From positions 1 to 49,842 of the forward strand of contig JASLMH010000011.1 in the NCBI GenBank assembly GCA_030746635.1: a DNA stretch of 49,842 bases. Reading direction: 5' to 3'. Source of the DNA: Alphaproteobacteria bacterium. Its GTDB lineage: Bacteria > Pseudomonadota > Alphaproteobacteria > GCA-2731375. Shown in pieces: positions 1 through 7,385 of this stretch. Position 1 is the stretch's first letter. Each line of letters begins with the position of its first letter. Position numbers and translations under genes: made by a program. The notes beneath the pieces are model-generated. The model searched no databases. It was not told the DNA's origin and saw nothing but the letters and a program-made list of their open reading frames with translations.

Positions 1-82
1 GAGTTTCGACGGCTGCGCCAACCTGAAGGCCTACTTCGACCGGGTCGCCGAGCGGCCGAGTTTCGTCGAAACCGGGGCATGA
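1..82 (+). CDS. Glutathione S-transferase family protein, C-terminal end (partial)
   Basis: Only the last 26 codons are inside the window, in the frame that ends at the TGA at 80-82. They read as an amphipathic helix followed by AERPSFVETGA. A 'YxxRVxxRPxxx' ending is typical of the last helix of glutathione S-transferases, where an aromatic-rich helix follows the H-site. The stop overlaps the ATG of the downstream enoyl-CoA hydratase gene as ATGA, so the two are probably translationally coupled. Substrate and subclass cannot be judged from this fragment, and the family call rests on the tail motif alone. Confidence 0.55.
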   Translation, partial: SFDGCANLKAYFDRVAERPSFVETGA

Positions 83-891
83 AGATCGACACCGGCACCG
101 AGCAACTGCTCTGTTCGGTGCAGGACGGCGTCGCCGTCATCACCCTGAACCGGCCGGAGGCGCGCAACGCCCTGTCCGACGAATTGACGCCGGCCCTGCG
201 CCGGATGATCAAGGAACAGGGCGCCGACCCGGCCATCGGGGCGCTGCTGATCACCGGCGCCGGCACCGCCTTCTGCGCCGGCGGCGATGTCAAGGGCATG
301 GGCGGCAACAGTCCCAAGGCGGCGATGTCAGATGAAGAAAGGGTGCGCGATCTGCAGCAGCGCCAGCGCACCCTGACCGGCGCCCTGGTCGGCGTCCGCC
401 AACCCACCATCGCCGCCCTGCCGGGTCCGGCGGCCGGGGCCGGACTGGCCATCGCGCTCGCCTGCGATATGCGCATCGCCGCCGAATCCGCCTTCGTCAG
501 TACCGGCTACGCCCGGGTTGGGCTCAGCGGCGATTATGGCATCGCCTGGCTGCTGACCCGGCTGGTCGGAACGGCCCGGGCGCGGGAGTTGATGTACACG
601 GCCGAGCGGGTCGATGCCGCCCGCTGCGAGCGCATCGGCCTGGTCAACCGGGTGGTGCCGGACGGCGAATTGCACCAACAAGCGTTCGATCTGGCGGCAT
701 CGCTGGCGGCCGGGCCGCGGGTCGCCCTGGGTCAAATGAAGGACAATCTGGACGATGCCCTAGCGGTCGATTTCCTCGCTGCCCTGGACGGCGAGGCGGA
801 ACGTCTGGTGGCCACCGCCCGCACCGACGACCACCGCGAGGCCGTGCGCGCCTTCATCGAGAAGCGGCCGCCCAGGTTCACCGGCAACTAA
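79..891 (+). CDS. Enoyl-CoA hydratase/isomerase family protein
   Basis: This is a 270-residue crotonase-fold protein of normal family length. The N-terminal VAVITLNRPEARNALS stretch, the oxyanion-hole segment GTAFCAGGDVKGM (about residues 63-75) and the second oxyanion segment GPAAGAGLAIALACDMRIAA are all visible. The catalytic-loop segment reads VGLSGDYG, the variant seen in many PaaG-like and uncharacterised hydratases rather than the Glu/Glu pair of classic mitochondrial hydratase. It probably acts on a cytoplasmic acyl-CoA thioester as hydratase or isomerase; the substrate is unknown. The start overlaps the upstream GST stop (ATGA), and the next gene begins 2 bases after its stop, so it lies inside an operon. 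The family is clear; the reaction is inference. Confidence 0.9.
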   Translation: MKIDTGTEQLLCSVQDGVAVITLNRPEARNALSDELTPALRRMIKEQGADPAIGALLITGAGTAFCAGGDVKGMGGNSPKAAMSDEERVRDLQQRQRTLTGALVGVRQPTIAALPGPAAGAGLAIALACDMRIAAESAFVSTGYARVGLSGDYGIAWLLTRLVGTARARELMYTAERVDAARCERIGLVNRVVPDGELHQQAFDLAASLAAGPRVALGQMKDNLDDALAVDFLAALDGEAERLVATARTDDHREAVRAFIEKRPPRFTGN

Positions 892-893
892 CG

Positions 894-1922
894 ATGCAGG
901 GGATCGAGTTCGGCGTTTTCGATCACCTGGATTATGGCGGTGGCGATCTGGGCGAGCTCTACCGGACGCGTCTGGCGCTGATCGAGGTCTACGACGCGGC
1001 CGGCTTCCGCGCCTACCACCAGGCCGAACACCACGGCACCGATCTGGGCGCCGCTCCCTCGCCGGCATTGTTCCTGGCCGCCGCCGCCCAGCGCTCGCGG
1101 CGGCTGCGCCTGGGCGCCATGGTGTTCTGCCTGCCGCTGTATCATCCGGTGCGCCTGCTGGAAGAGGTCTGCATGTTGGACCAGATCAGCGATGGCCGCC
1201 TGGAACTGGGCGTCGGCCGGGGCATTTCGCCGATCGAGGGTGACTTCTTCGATGTCGATGCAAGCGAGGCGCCGGCCATGTATCGGGAGGCGCTGGAGCT
1301 GATCCTCGCCGGCCTGACGGCCGACGAGCTGGATTTCAAGGGCGACTACTACCGGGTCGAAGGCATGCCCATGGTGCTGACGCCGCGACAGCGGCCGCAC
1401 CCGCCGCTGTGGCTTGGCATCGGCCTGCCGGACAGCGCCGTCTGGCCGGCCGAGAACGCCATCAACGTGATCTCCAACCAGACGGTGGATCGGGTCCGTG
1501 CCATCGCCGACCGCTATCGCCAGGTCTGGGCCGAGCGGGGCGGCGATGCGGCGGCGCTGCCATTGATCGGCATGACCCGGCATCTGGTGATCGCCGAGGA
1601 TCGGGACGAAGCCCTGGCGCTGGCCCGCCGCGCCTACCTGCCCTGGCGCGCCGCCTTCTATCGGCTGTGGGACCGGCACGGCATGTCGCCGGTGGGTATC
1701 TCGTTCCCCGAGAGCATCGATGAGTTGTTCGAGACCGGCCAGGCCATCGCCGGCACGCCTGGCGAGGTGGCCGACGAGATCGCCGGCCAGATCGCCGACA
1801 GCGGCATCAACTATTTCCTCTGCCGCTTCGCCTTCGGCGATATGAGCCTGGCCGAGGCGCGGCGCTCGGTCGATCTGTTCGCATCGATCATGCCGGCGCT
1901 GAAGGCGGGTGAGGGGACATGA
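894..1922 (+). CDS. LLM-class flavin-dependent oxidoreductase
   Basis: The 342-residue protein has the layout of bacterial luciferase-like monooxygenases. It starts with IEFGVFDHLDYGG, has an early YHQAEHHGTD segment, then LRLGAMVFCLPLYHPVRLLEEVCMLD and the GRLELGVGRGI motif near residue 105, all hallmarks of the TIM-barrel family that uses FMNH2 or F420. The PPLWLGIG segment near residue 175 is also typical. The start ATG sits 2 bases after the hydratase stop, and its TGA overlaps the next gene's ATG (1919-1922). Family members oxidise aldehydes, ketones, alkanesulfonates or thioesters. Here the neighbours (hydratase, hydrolase) suggest a small-molecule degradation operon, but the substrate cannot be read from the sequence. 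Confidence 0.9.
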   Translation: MQGIEFGVFDHLDYGGGDLGELYRTRLALIEVYDAAGFRAYHQAEHHGTDLGAAPSPALFLAAAAQRSRRLRLGAMVFCLPLYHPVRLLEEVCMLDQISDGRLELGVGRGISPIEGDFFDVDASEAPAMYREALELILAGLTADELDFKGDYYRVEGMPMVLTPRQRPHPPLWLGIGLPDSAVWPAENAINVISNQTVDRVRAIADRYRQVWAERGGDAAALPLIGMTRHLVIAEDRDEALALARRAYLPWRAAFYRLWDRHGMSPVGISFPESIDELFETGQAIAGTPGEVADEIAGQIADSGINYFLCRFAFGDMSLAEARRSVDLFASIMPALKAGEGT

Positions 1923-3034
1923 CACAGGATGACAACAACGACGACGGCGAGATCTATCTCGACGCCATCACCGGCCTGCTGCAGCCGCTGTTGACGGCCC
2001 TGGAGGCGCTGACCTTCGCCGGCCGGCACCTGCATCCGCCGCAACTGCCGCAACTGGTGGAGCAGGTGGCGGAATGGGAAGCGCCGGTGCGCGAGGGCCT
2101 GGAAGCCTTCCAGGCGGTCGACTGGCCGGACCGGGTGGCCGGCTTCGCCGAGCAGATGGAGACGGCGGCCATCGCCGTCTGCCGTGCCTTCGAGGGGCTG
2201 CGGGCGGCGGTGGAACAGCCCGATGGCATCCGGCTGGCCTACCGGGCGACCCGCCAGACCGGCCGCGCCGTGGCGGCGCTCTATCCCCTCGCCGCCAACC
2301 TGCCCCCGATCAGCCGTTTCTTCCTTGAGGAAAGTGCCCGCGACGACGAGGCGCTGTTGCAACGGCTGGAAGCGGCCGAGCGGGGCCGGGAAGGCGTCGG
2401 CGTGATCCATGCCGGCAACGACAAAGGCAGCCGCGGCGGCTTCTCCATGTACGTTCCGGAATACTACGACGCCGAGCAGGCCCATCCCCTGATCATGGCC
2501 CTGCACGGCGGCACCGGACATGGCCGGGATTTCCTCTGGGCTTGGCTGGCGGAGGCGCGCACCCGGGGCGCCATCCTGGTCAGCCCGACGTCGCGGGGCG
2601 ATACCTGGTCGCTGATGGGGCCGGACGTGGACAGCGAACATATCGAAGGCATCCTGGCCTTCGTCGGCGAACGCTGGAATATCGACCCCGAGCGTCTGTT
2701 GCTGACCGGCATGAGCGATGGCGGCACCTTCGCCTATGTCAGCGGCCTGCGGGCGGAATCACCCTTCACCCACCTGGCGCCGATCTCCGCCTCGTTCCAC
2801 CCCCTGCTGCTGGAGATGGTCGACCGCGAACGCATCCGGGGCCTGCCGATCTACCTCACCCACGGCGCCCTGGACTGGATGTTCGCCATCGATATCGCCC
2901 GCACCGCCAAGCAGGCGTTGCAGGCGGCCGGCGCCGACCTGCACTACCGCGAGATCGCCGATCTCTCCCACACCTACCCGCGCGACGAAAACCCCCGGAT
3001 CATGGATTGGTTTCTTTCGGCCGCCACGCCATGA
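1919..3034 (+). CDS. Alpha/beta hydrolase (esterase/phospholipase-like) with helical N-terminal domain
   Basis: This is a 371-residue protein. Residues 1 to about 150 form a helix-rich, acidic segment with no recognised motif. From about 160 onward it is an alpha/beta hydrolase: YVPEYYDAEQAHPLIMALHGG gives the strand and oxyanion HGG, the nucleophile elbow is GMSDGG (Ser near 266), an acid is likely in HGALDWMF, and the histidine is in DLSHTYPR. The core resembles the PHB-depolymerase/predicted-esterase group. There is no signal peptide, so it is probably cytoplasmic. It overlaps the upstream monooxygenase by 4 bases. The N-terminal extension is unusual for this group and may govern oligomerisation or substrate choice. 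Confidence 0.8.
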   Translation: MTQDDNNDDGEIYLDAITGLLQPLLTALEALTFAGRHLHPPQLPQLVEQVAEWEAPVREGLEAFQAVDWPDRVAGFAEQMETAAIAVCRAFEGLRAAVEQPDGIRLAYRATRQTGRAVAALYPLAANLPPISRFFLEESARDDEALLQRLEAAERGREGVGVIHAGNDKGSRGGFSMYVPEYYDAEQAHPLIMALHGGTGHGRDFLWAWLAEARTRGAILVSPTSRGDTWSLMGPDVDSEHIEGILAFVGERWNIDPERLLLTGMSDGGTFAYVSGLRAESPFTHLAPISASFHPLLLEMVDRERIRGLPIYLTHGALDWMFAIDIARTAKQALQAAGADLHYREIADLSHTYPRDENPRIMDWFLSAATP

Positions 3035-3065
3035 TCGCCTGACAGGGGTGCCAGGGGAGGGGAAC

Positions 3066-3896
3066 ATGCCCGAACGCAGACTGCCGGCCGGCGGCGCCAA
3101 CGTCTTCCAACGGATCCGCCAGCGGCGCGCCGAGGCCGAGGCCCGGGGCGGCAAACTGCTCGATCTGTCGATCGGCGAGCCCCGGGGCGCGGCCCTGTTG
3201 AGCGCCCGCCAGGCCGCCGCCGCGGCGGTGCTGAGCGACGACGAGGCGATGCATACCTATCAATACAACGCTTCCGCCGCGGTGCCGGATTTCTCGGCCC
3301 GTTTCGTCGCCGCCCATCTGAAATGCGATCTGGACGGCTTGGCGGTCGACTACCTGCCGATCCCCGGCATCAAGCCGATGCTGGGGCTGCTGCCGCTGGC
3401 CTGCGGCTGCGCCGAGGGTGAGATCACCGTTGCCACCATGAGCCGGCCGGGATTCCCGATCCCGGCGAACTGGTGCCAGTACCACCCGAAGGTGACCCAC
3501 CAGGCCTTGCCGCTGCACACCGCCAACCGCTTCCGGTTCGCCATCGGCGAAATCGTGCCGACGGCGGACCTGGTGATGATGAACTACCCGCATAATCCCT
3601 CCGGCCAGGTGGCGAGCCGCGCCTGGCTGGCCGAGGTCTGCCGACATTGCAGCCAGCACGACATCCGGCTGTTCAACGATGCCGCCTATCTGGCCCTTGG
3701 TCATACGGATGAAAGCTCCAGCCTGGCCGAGGCCGCCGTCGACTTCCCCGAATTGTCCTGGGCCGAGGCCTTCACCGCCGCCAAGCTGATCGGCAACGGC
3801 ACCGACTATCTGCGCTACGCCGTCTGCGCCGATGTCGAGGCCATGGCCGACGACCTGCGCGCCGCCTTCAAGCAGGCCGAGGTGAGTTACGACTGA
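3066..3896 (+). CDS. Class I/II PLP-dependent aminotransferase, short (C-terminal domain missing)
   Basis: The start ATG at 3066 is preceded by GGGGAGGGG, giving 276 residues. The open frame continues upstream, but that part only shadows the hydrolase gene. Visible fold-type I features are DLSIGEPRG (31-41), YPHNPSGQ (174-181, the PNNPTG-type loop), NDAAY (204-208) and FTAAK (236-240), where K240 should bind PLP, followed by an arginine at 250. Full-length relatives are 380-400 residues, so about 110 residues of the small domain are absent. The gene ends 13 bases before an extragenic palindromic repeat. It may be a natural short form, but a 3'-truncated and possibly inactive gene is at least as likely. 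Confidence 0.72.
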   Translation: MPERRLPAGGANVFQRIRQRRAEAEARGGKLLDLSIGEPRGAALLSARQAAAAAVLSDDEAMHTYQYNASAAVPDFSARFVAAHLKCDLDGLAVDYLPIPGIKPMLGLLPLACGCAEGEITVATMSRPGFPIPANWCQYHPKVTHQALPLHTANRFRFAIGEIVPTADLVMMNYPHNPSGQVASRAWLAEVCRHCSQHDIRLFNDAAYLALGHTDESSSLAEAAVDFPELSWAEAFTAAKLIGNGTDYLRYAVCADVEAMADDLRAAFKQAEVSYD

Positions 3897-3909
3897 GCCC
3901 GCTATCTCT

Positions 3910-3993
3910 GGATTGCCGGGTCAAGCCCGGCAATGACAAATCATGTATTTAAAACAATACCTTATGTCATGCCCGGGCTTGACCCGGGTATCC
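3910..3993. repeat. Extragenic palindromic repeat, copy 1
   Basis: The left arm contains ATTGCCGGG-TCAAG-CCCGGCAAT, a perfect 9-bp hairpin with a 5-base loop. The right arm contains ATGCCCGGG-CTTGA-CCCGGGTAT, a hairpin with one mismatch. The two arms are also inverted complements of each other across about 29 bases, separated by an AT-rich stretch of about 26 bases. A second copy lies at 35728-35796. Both copies sit between convergent genes, which suits a bidirectional terminator or a REP-like mobile palindrome. Elements of this kind are common between genes in alphaproteobacteria (general knowledge). Confidence 0.85.
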
Positions 3994-4027
3994 ACCGGCG
4001 ACGCCATCTACGACAAGCGCGGTGACG

Positions 4028-5455
4028 CTAGATACTGAACCCGCCGACCTTGGTTTCCAGGTACTCGTGGATGCCCTCGCGGCTGCCTTCGCGGCCGATG
4101 CCGCTGTCCTTCATGCCGCCGAACGGGGCGGCGGCGGAGGCCGGGTTGATGTCGTTGATGCCGACGATGCCGAATTCCAGCCCCTCGAACAGCCGCATCG
4201 CCTTCGACAGGTTCTGGCTGTAGATGTAGGCGGCCAGGCCGTAATGGGTGTCGTTGGCCATGGCCAGCACCTCGGCCTCATCTTCGAAGGGTACCACGGC
4301 GGCGACGGGGCCGAAGGTTTCCTCCCGGTAGATCAGCATCTCCTGGGAAACCCCGTTCAGCACCGTCGGGGCGTAGAAGAAGCCCTTGTCCAGGTCGCCC
4401 TCGGTCAATGGCCCACCGCCGCACAGCACCTCGGCGCCGTGGCCGACGGCGTCGCGGACCTGGTTGTCGACCTTGTCCACGGCCGCCTGGTTGACCAGGG
4501 GGCCGATGGTGACGCCGTCCTCGAGGCCGCTGCCGGCCCGCATCCTGGCGACCCGGCCGGTCAGGGTGTCCAGGAAGCCGTCCAGTACGCCGCGATGGAC
4601 GTAGATGCGGTTGGGACTGATGCAGGCCTGGCCGGTGTTCAGGAACTTGACCAGTTGCAGGCCCTTGGCGGCGTGCTCGGGATCGGCGTCGGCCAGCACG
4701 ATGAAGGGGGCGTGGCCGCCCAACTCGCAGGACACCCGCTTCATGTTCGCCGCCGCCCGGCCGGCCAGCATCTTGCCGACGGCGGTAGAGCCGGTGAAGG
4801 TCAGCTTGCGGACCTTCGGGTTGGTCACGAACTCGTCGCCGATCGGCCGCGGATCGCCGGCGGTGACCAGGTTGACCACGCCGGGCGGCAGGCCCGCGTC
4901 CTCGAACAGCTTGAAGGTCTCGATCGCCGTCAAGGGCGTCGCCTCGGCCGGCTTCAGCACCACCGTGCAGCCGGCCGCCAGGGCCGGGCCGAGCTTGCGG
5001 GTGATCATCGAGATCGGATAGTTCCACGGAGTGATCGCGGCGACCACGCCGACGGGCTGATGCAGCACGATGAAGCGCTGATCGGCCCGGGCCGAGGGGA
5101 TCACCTCGCCATAGACCCTTTTCGCCTCCTCGGCGAACCAGGCCAGGAAGTCGGCGGCGTAACGGACCTCGGTCATCGCCGCCCGCAGGGGCTTGCCCTG
5201 TTCCTCGGTCAGCACCCGGGCCAGGGCCTCCTGGCGTTCCAGCATCAGGGCATGGGCCCGCATCAGGAACTCGGCCCGCTGATAGGCGGTGGTCTGGCGC
5301 CAGGCCGGGAAGGCCTCGGCGGCGGCGTCGATCGCCGCCCGCGCCGCCGCGCCGTCGCCGTCGGGGACCTGCGTGATCACCGATCCGTCGGCCGGGTTGA
5401 GCACCTCGAAGCTGGCATTGTCGGCTGCCGCCGCCCAGTTGCCGTTGATGTACAT
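4028..5455 (-). CDS. NAD(P)-dependent aldehyde dehydrogenase, succinate-semialdehyde type
   Basis: This is a 475-residue enzyme of full family length. It carries ITPWNYPISM (141-150), the cofactor segment VVLKPAEATP (165-174), FTGSTAVGK (220-228), ELGGHAP with the general base E244, and NTGQACIS with the nucleophile C278. The later ETFGPVAAV and PFGGMKDSGIGREG segments are also present. The overall pattern fits the GabD/succinate-semialdehyde dehydrogenase branch, which oxidises succinate semialdehyde or similar omega-carboxy aldehydes to acids in the cytoplasm. An AAGGAAGGA ribosome site 7 bases upstream supports the ATG at 5455. It is divergent from the CoA-transferase genes across about 210 bases of shared upstream DNA. 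Exact substrate is inference. Confidence 0.88.
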   Translation of the reverse strand: MYINGNWAAAADNASFEVLNPADGSVITQVPDGDGAAARAAIDAAAEAFPAWRQTTAYQRAEFLMRAHALMLERQEALARVLTEEQGKPLRAAMTEVRYAADFLAWFAEEAKRVYGEVIPSARADQRFIVLHQPVGVVAAITPWNYPISMITRKLGPALAAGCTVVLKPAEATPLTAIETFKLFEDAGLPPGVVNLVTAGDPRPIGDEFVTNPKVRKLTFTGSTAVGKMLAGRAAANMKRVSCELGGHAPFIVLADADPEHAAKGLQLVKFLNTGQACISPNRIYVHRGVLDGFLDTLTGRVARMRAGSGLEDGVTIGPLVNQAAVDKVDNQVRDAVGHGAEVLCGGGPLTEGDLDKGFFYAPTVLNGVSQEMLIYREETFGPVAAVVPFEDEAEVLAMANDTHYGLAAYIYSQNLSKAMRLFEGLEFGIVGINDINPASAAAPFGGMKDSGIGREGSREGIHEYLETKVGGFSI

Positions 5456-5666
5456 GCGAAAATCCTTCCTTGGCCGCGTCGGGCAATTCCTGGCGGCTTA
5501 TTACCGCATGTGGCGGCGCAATGGTGCCGGGAATTTCCCCGGCCGGGCAATCCGTCCTTGCCGACGGCGAACGGAATGGGATAATCGCCGCCGGTCCGCT
5601 CGGACCCCGCCGATTTCACTGCGAAGATCAATTCAACCGATAATCCGGGCATGGGAGGACGGCAAG

Positions 5667-6593
5667 ATCAACCACGACAAGCTTTGCAGCATGCAGGAGG
5701 CGATCGCCGAATTCGTCCATGACGGCGACAGCGTGGTGCTGGGCGCGGCGCTGGAGAACGCCATTCCCTTCGCCGCCACCCACGAACTGATCCGCCAGGA
5801 ACGGCGGAACCTGAACGTCATCGCGCCGATCTCGGACATCTCCACCGACATGCTGATCGGCGCCGGTTGCGTCGCCGAGGTCACCGGCGCCTGGGTCGGC
5901 AACGTCTCCGGCGGCATGGGCCACAACTTCCGCCGGGCGGCCGAAAGCGGCCAGCCCAACCCGATCAGGATCTACGACTATTCCAACTTCTCCATCGGCA
6001 TGGCGTTCTTCGCCGGCGCCTATGGCCTGCCGTATGTGCCGCTGAAATCGATCCTCGGCTCCGACATCGTGAAATCCAACCCGCGGATGAAGATGGCGGA
6101 AAACCCCCTGGCGGACGAGCCGGAGCCGGTGGTCCTGGTGCCGGCCCTGAAACCGGACATCGCCTTCCTGGTGGTGCAGCGGGCCGACCGCAACGGCAAC
6201 TCGCACATCTGGGGGTCGACCGGGCTGACCCAGGAGGCCTCGATCGCGGCCGAGAAGATCATCGTCCTGGCCGACGAGATCGTCGAGCCGGAGGTCATCG
6301 CCTCCGATCCCAGCCGGGTGCTGATCCCGGGCTTCGGGGTCAACGCCGTCTGCCATATCCCGGCCGCCTGCCATCCCGCACCCCTGATCGGCCGCTGGCG
6401 GCGCGACAACGTCTTCTTCCACGACTACCACAAGGAAACCCGCGCGCCGGAGGAGTTCGACCGCTGGTGCGACGAGTGGGTGCGCGACCTGCCCGACCAC
6501 GCGGCCTATCGCGCCAAGCTGGGCGGTCAGTTGGAGGAGCTGCGCATCACCGGCGAGGCGCTTTCGGCGCCGGCCAACTACGCCACGGAGTGA
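5667..6593 (+). CDS. CoA-transferase, subunit A (glutaconate-type), possible AUC start
   Basis: The protein reads LCSMQEAIAEFVHDGDSVVLG, then SGGMGHNFRRAAESG, SILGSD and VVQRADRNGNSHIWGSTG, as in the alpha subunit of family I CoA-transferases (glutaconate/3-oxoacid type). These subunits move CoA between an acyl-CoA and a carboxylic acid. The start is odd. The first in-frame ATG (5691) has no ribosome site and would drop conserved residues. A strong GGGAGGA at 5653-5659 is followed after 7 bases by ATC AAC CAC at 5667, exactly where ATG is expected. I take 5667 as the likely start (308 residues), either a rare AUC start or a start-codon mutation. Subunit B follows 7 bases after the stop. Confidence 0.8.
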   Translation: MNHDKLCSMQEAIAEFVHDGDSVVLGAALENAIPFAATHELIRQERRNLNVIAPISDISTDMLIGAGCVAEVTGAWVGNVSGGMGHNFRRAAESGQPNPIRIYDYSNFSIGMAFFAGAYGLPYVPLKSILGSDIVKSNPRMKMAENPLADEPEPVVLVPALKPDIAFLVVQRADRNGNSHIWGSTGLTQEASIAAEKIIVLADEIVEPEVIASDPSRVLIPGFGVNAVCHIPAACHPAPLIGRWRRDNVFFHDYHKETRAPEEFDRWCDEWVRDLPDHAAYRAKLGGQLEELRITGEALSAPANYATE

Positions 6594-6600
6594 TCGAGGG

Positions 6601-7362
6601 ATGCACGACTATTCAACCCAGGAATTGATGATCATCGCCGCGGCGCGGGAGATCAACGACGGCGAGCGTATCTTCGTCGGCATGCGGCTGCCGATCACCG
6701 CCTACGGCGTGGCCCGGCTGACCCATGCGCCGAACGCCGTCGGGCTGTTCGAAAGCGGCGTCGCCCGCTATGCCCCGGCGGAGGACATGATCTACACCAT
6801 GTGCGACGGCCCCAACCAGTTGGGCGCCGCCTGGACCACCGGGCTGATCCAGATCATGGGGCTGTTGAGCGGCGGCCGCATCCATGCCGGCTTCATCGGC
6901 GGCGCCGAGATCGACCGCTTCGGCAACATCAACACCTCCTACATCGGCGATATCGCGGCGCCGAAGGTGAAGCTGCCCGGATCGGGCGGCGCCCCGGATA
7001 TCGCCGCCATGGCCGAACGCCTGATCATCATCATCAACCACCAGAAGCACCGCCTGGTTGAGAAGGTGGACTTCATCACCTCGCCCGGCTTTCTCGACGG
7101 CGGCGATGCCCGCGAGCGGGCCGGCCTGTCCGGTGCCGGACCGCAGGTGGTGATCACCGACCGCGCCATTCTGCGGCCCCATGGGCCGGAGAACGAGTTG
7201 CATCTGGCGGCGATCCATCCCGATCACACCCTGGAGGAAGTGATCGAGAACACCGGCTGGGACCTGAAATCGATCCCCGAGGTGGCGCAGACCGCGGCGC
7301 CCAGCGCCGAGGAATTGGCCGCCCTGCACCAGATCGACAAGGAGGGTTTCTGGCGCAGTTAG
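6601..7362 (+). CDS. CoA-transferase, subunit B (glutaconate-type)
   Basis: This 253-residue protein matches the beta subunit of family I CoA-transferases. It has the N-terminal LMIIAAAREINDGERIFVGM, the loop FESGV, then GGRIHAGFIGGAEIDRFGNINTS and KLPGSGGAPDIAAMA. In this family a glutamate of the beta subunit forms the acyl-glutamyl/CoA intermediate, and the ESG of the FESGV segment (near residue 58) is the natural candidate. It lies 7 bases after subunit A and almost certainly forms a heteromer with it. An FAD-linked oxidase gene follows 23 bases on. The acyl substrate is unknown; GctB- and IpdB-type enzymes are the closest functional models by motif. Confidence 0.88.
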   Translation: MHDYSTQELMIIAAAREINDGERIFVGMRLPITAYGVARLTHAPNAVGLFESGVARYAPAEDMIYTMCDGPNQLGAAWTTGLIQIMGLLSGGRIHAGFIGGAEIDRFGNINTSYIGDIAAPKVKLPGSGGAPDIAAMAERLIIIINHQKHRLVEKVDFITSPGFLDGGDARERAGLSGAGPQVVITDRAILRPHGPENELHLAAIHPDHTLEEVIENTGWDLKSIPEVAQTAAPSAEELAALHQIDKEGFWRS

Positions 7363-7385
7363 CGTGACGCAGTAGGAGCAAAAGT

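Noticed and set aside
4022-5584. A 520-codon + strand open frame opposite the aldehyde dehydrogenase
   Set aside because: The translation is low-complexity and matches no family, while the - strand encodes a complete aldehyde dehydrogenase with catalytic Glu and Cys.
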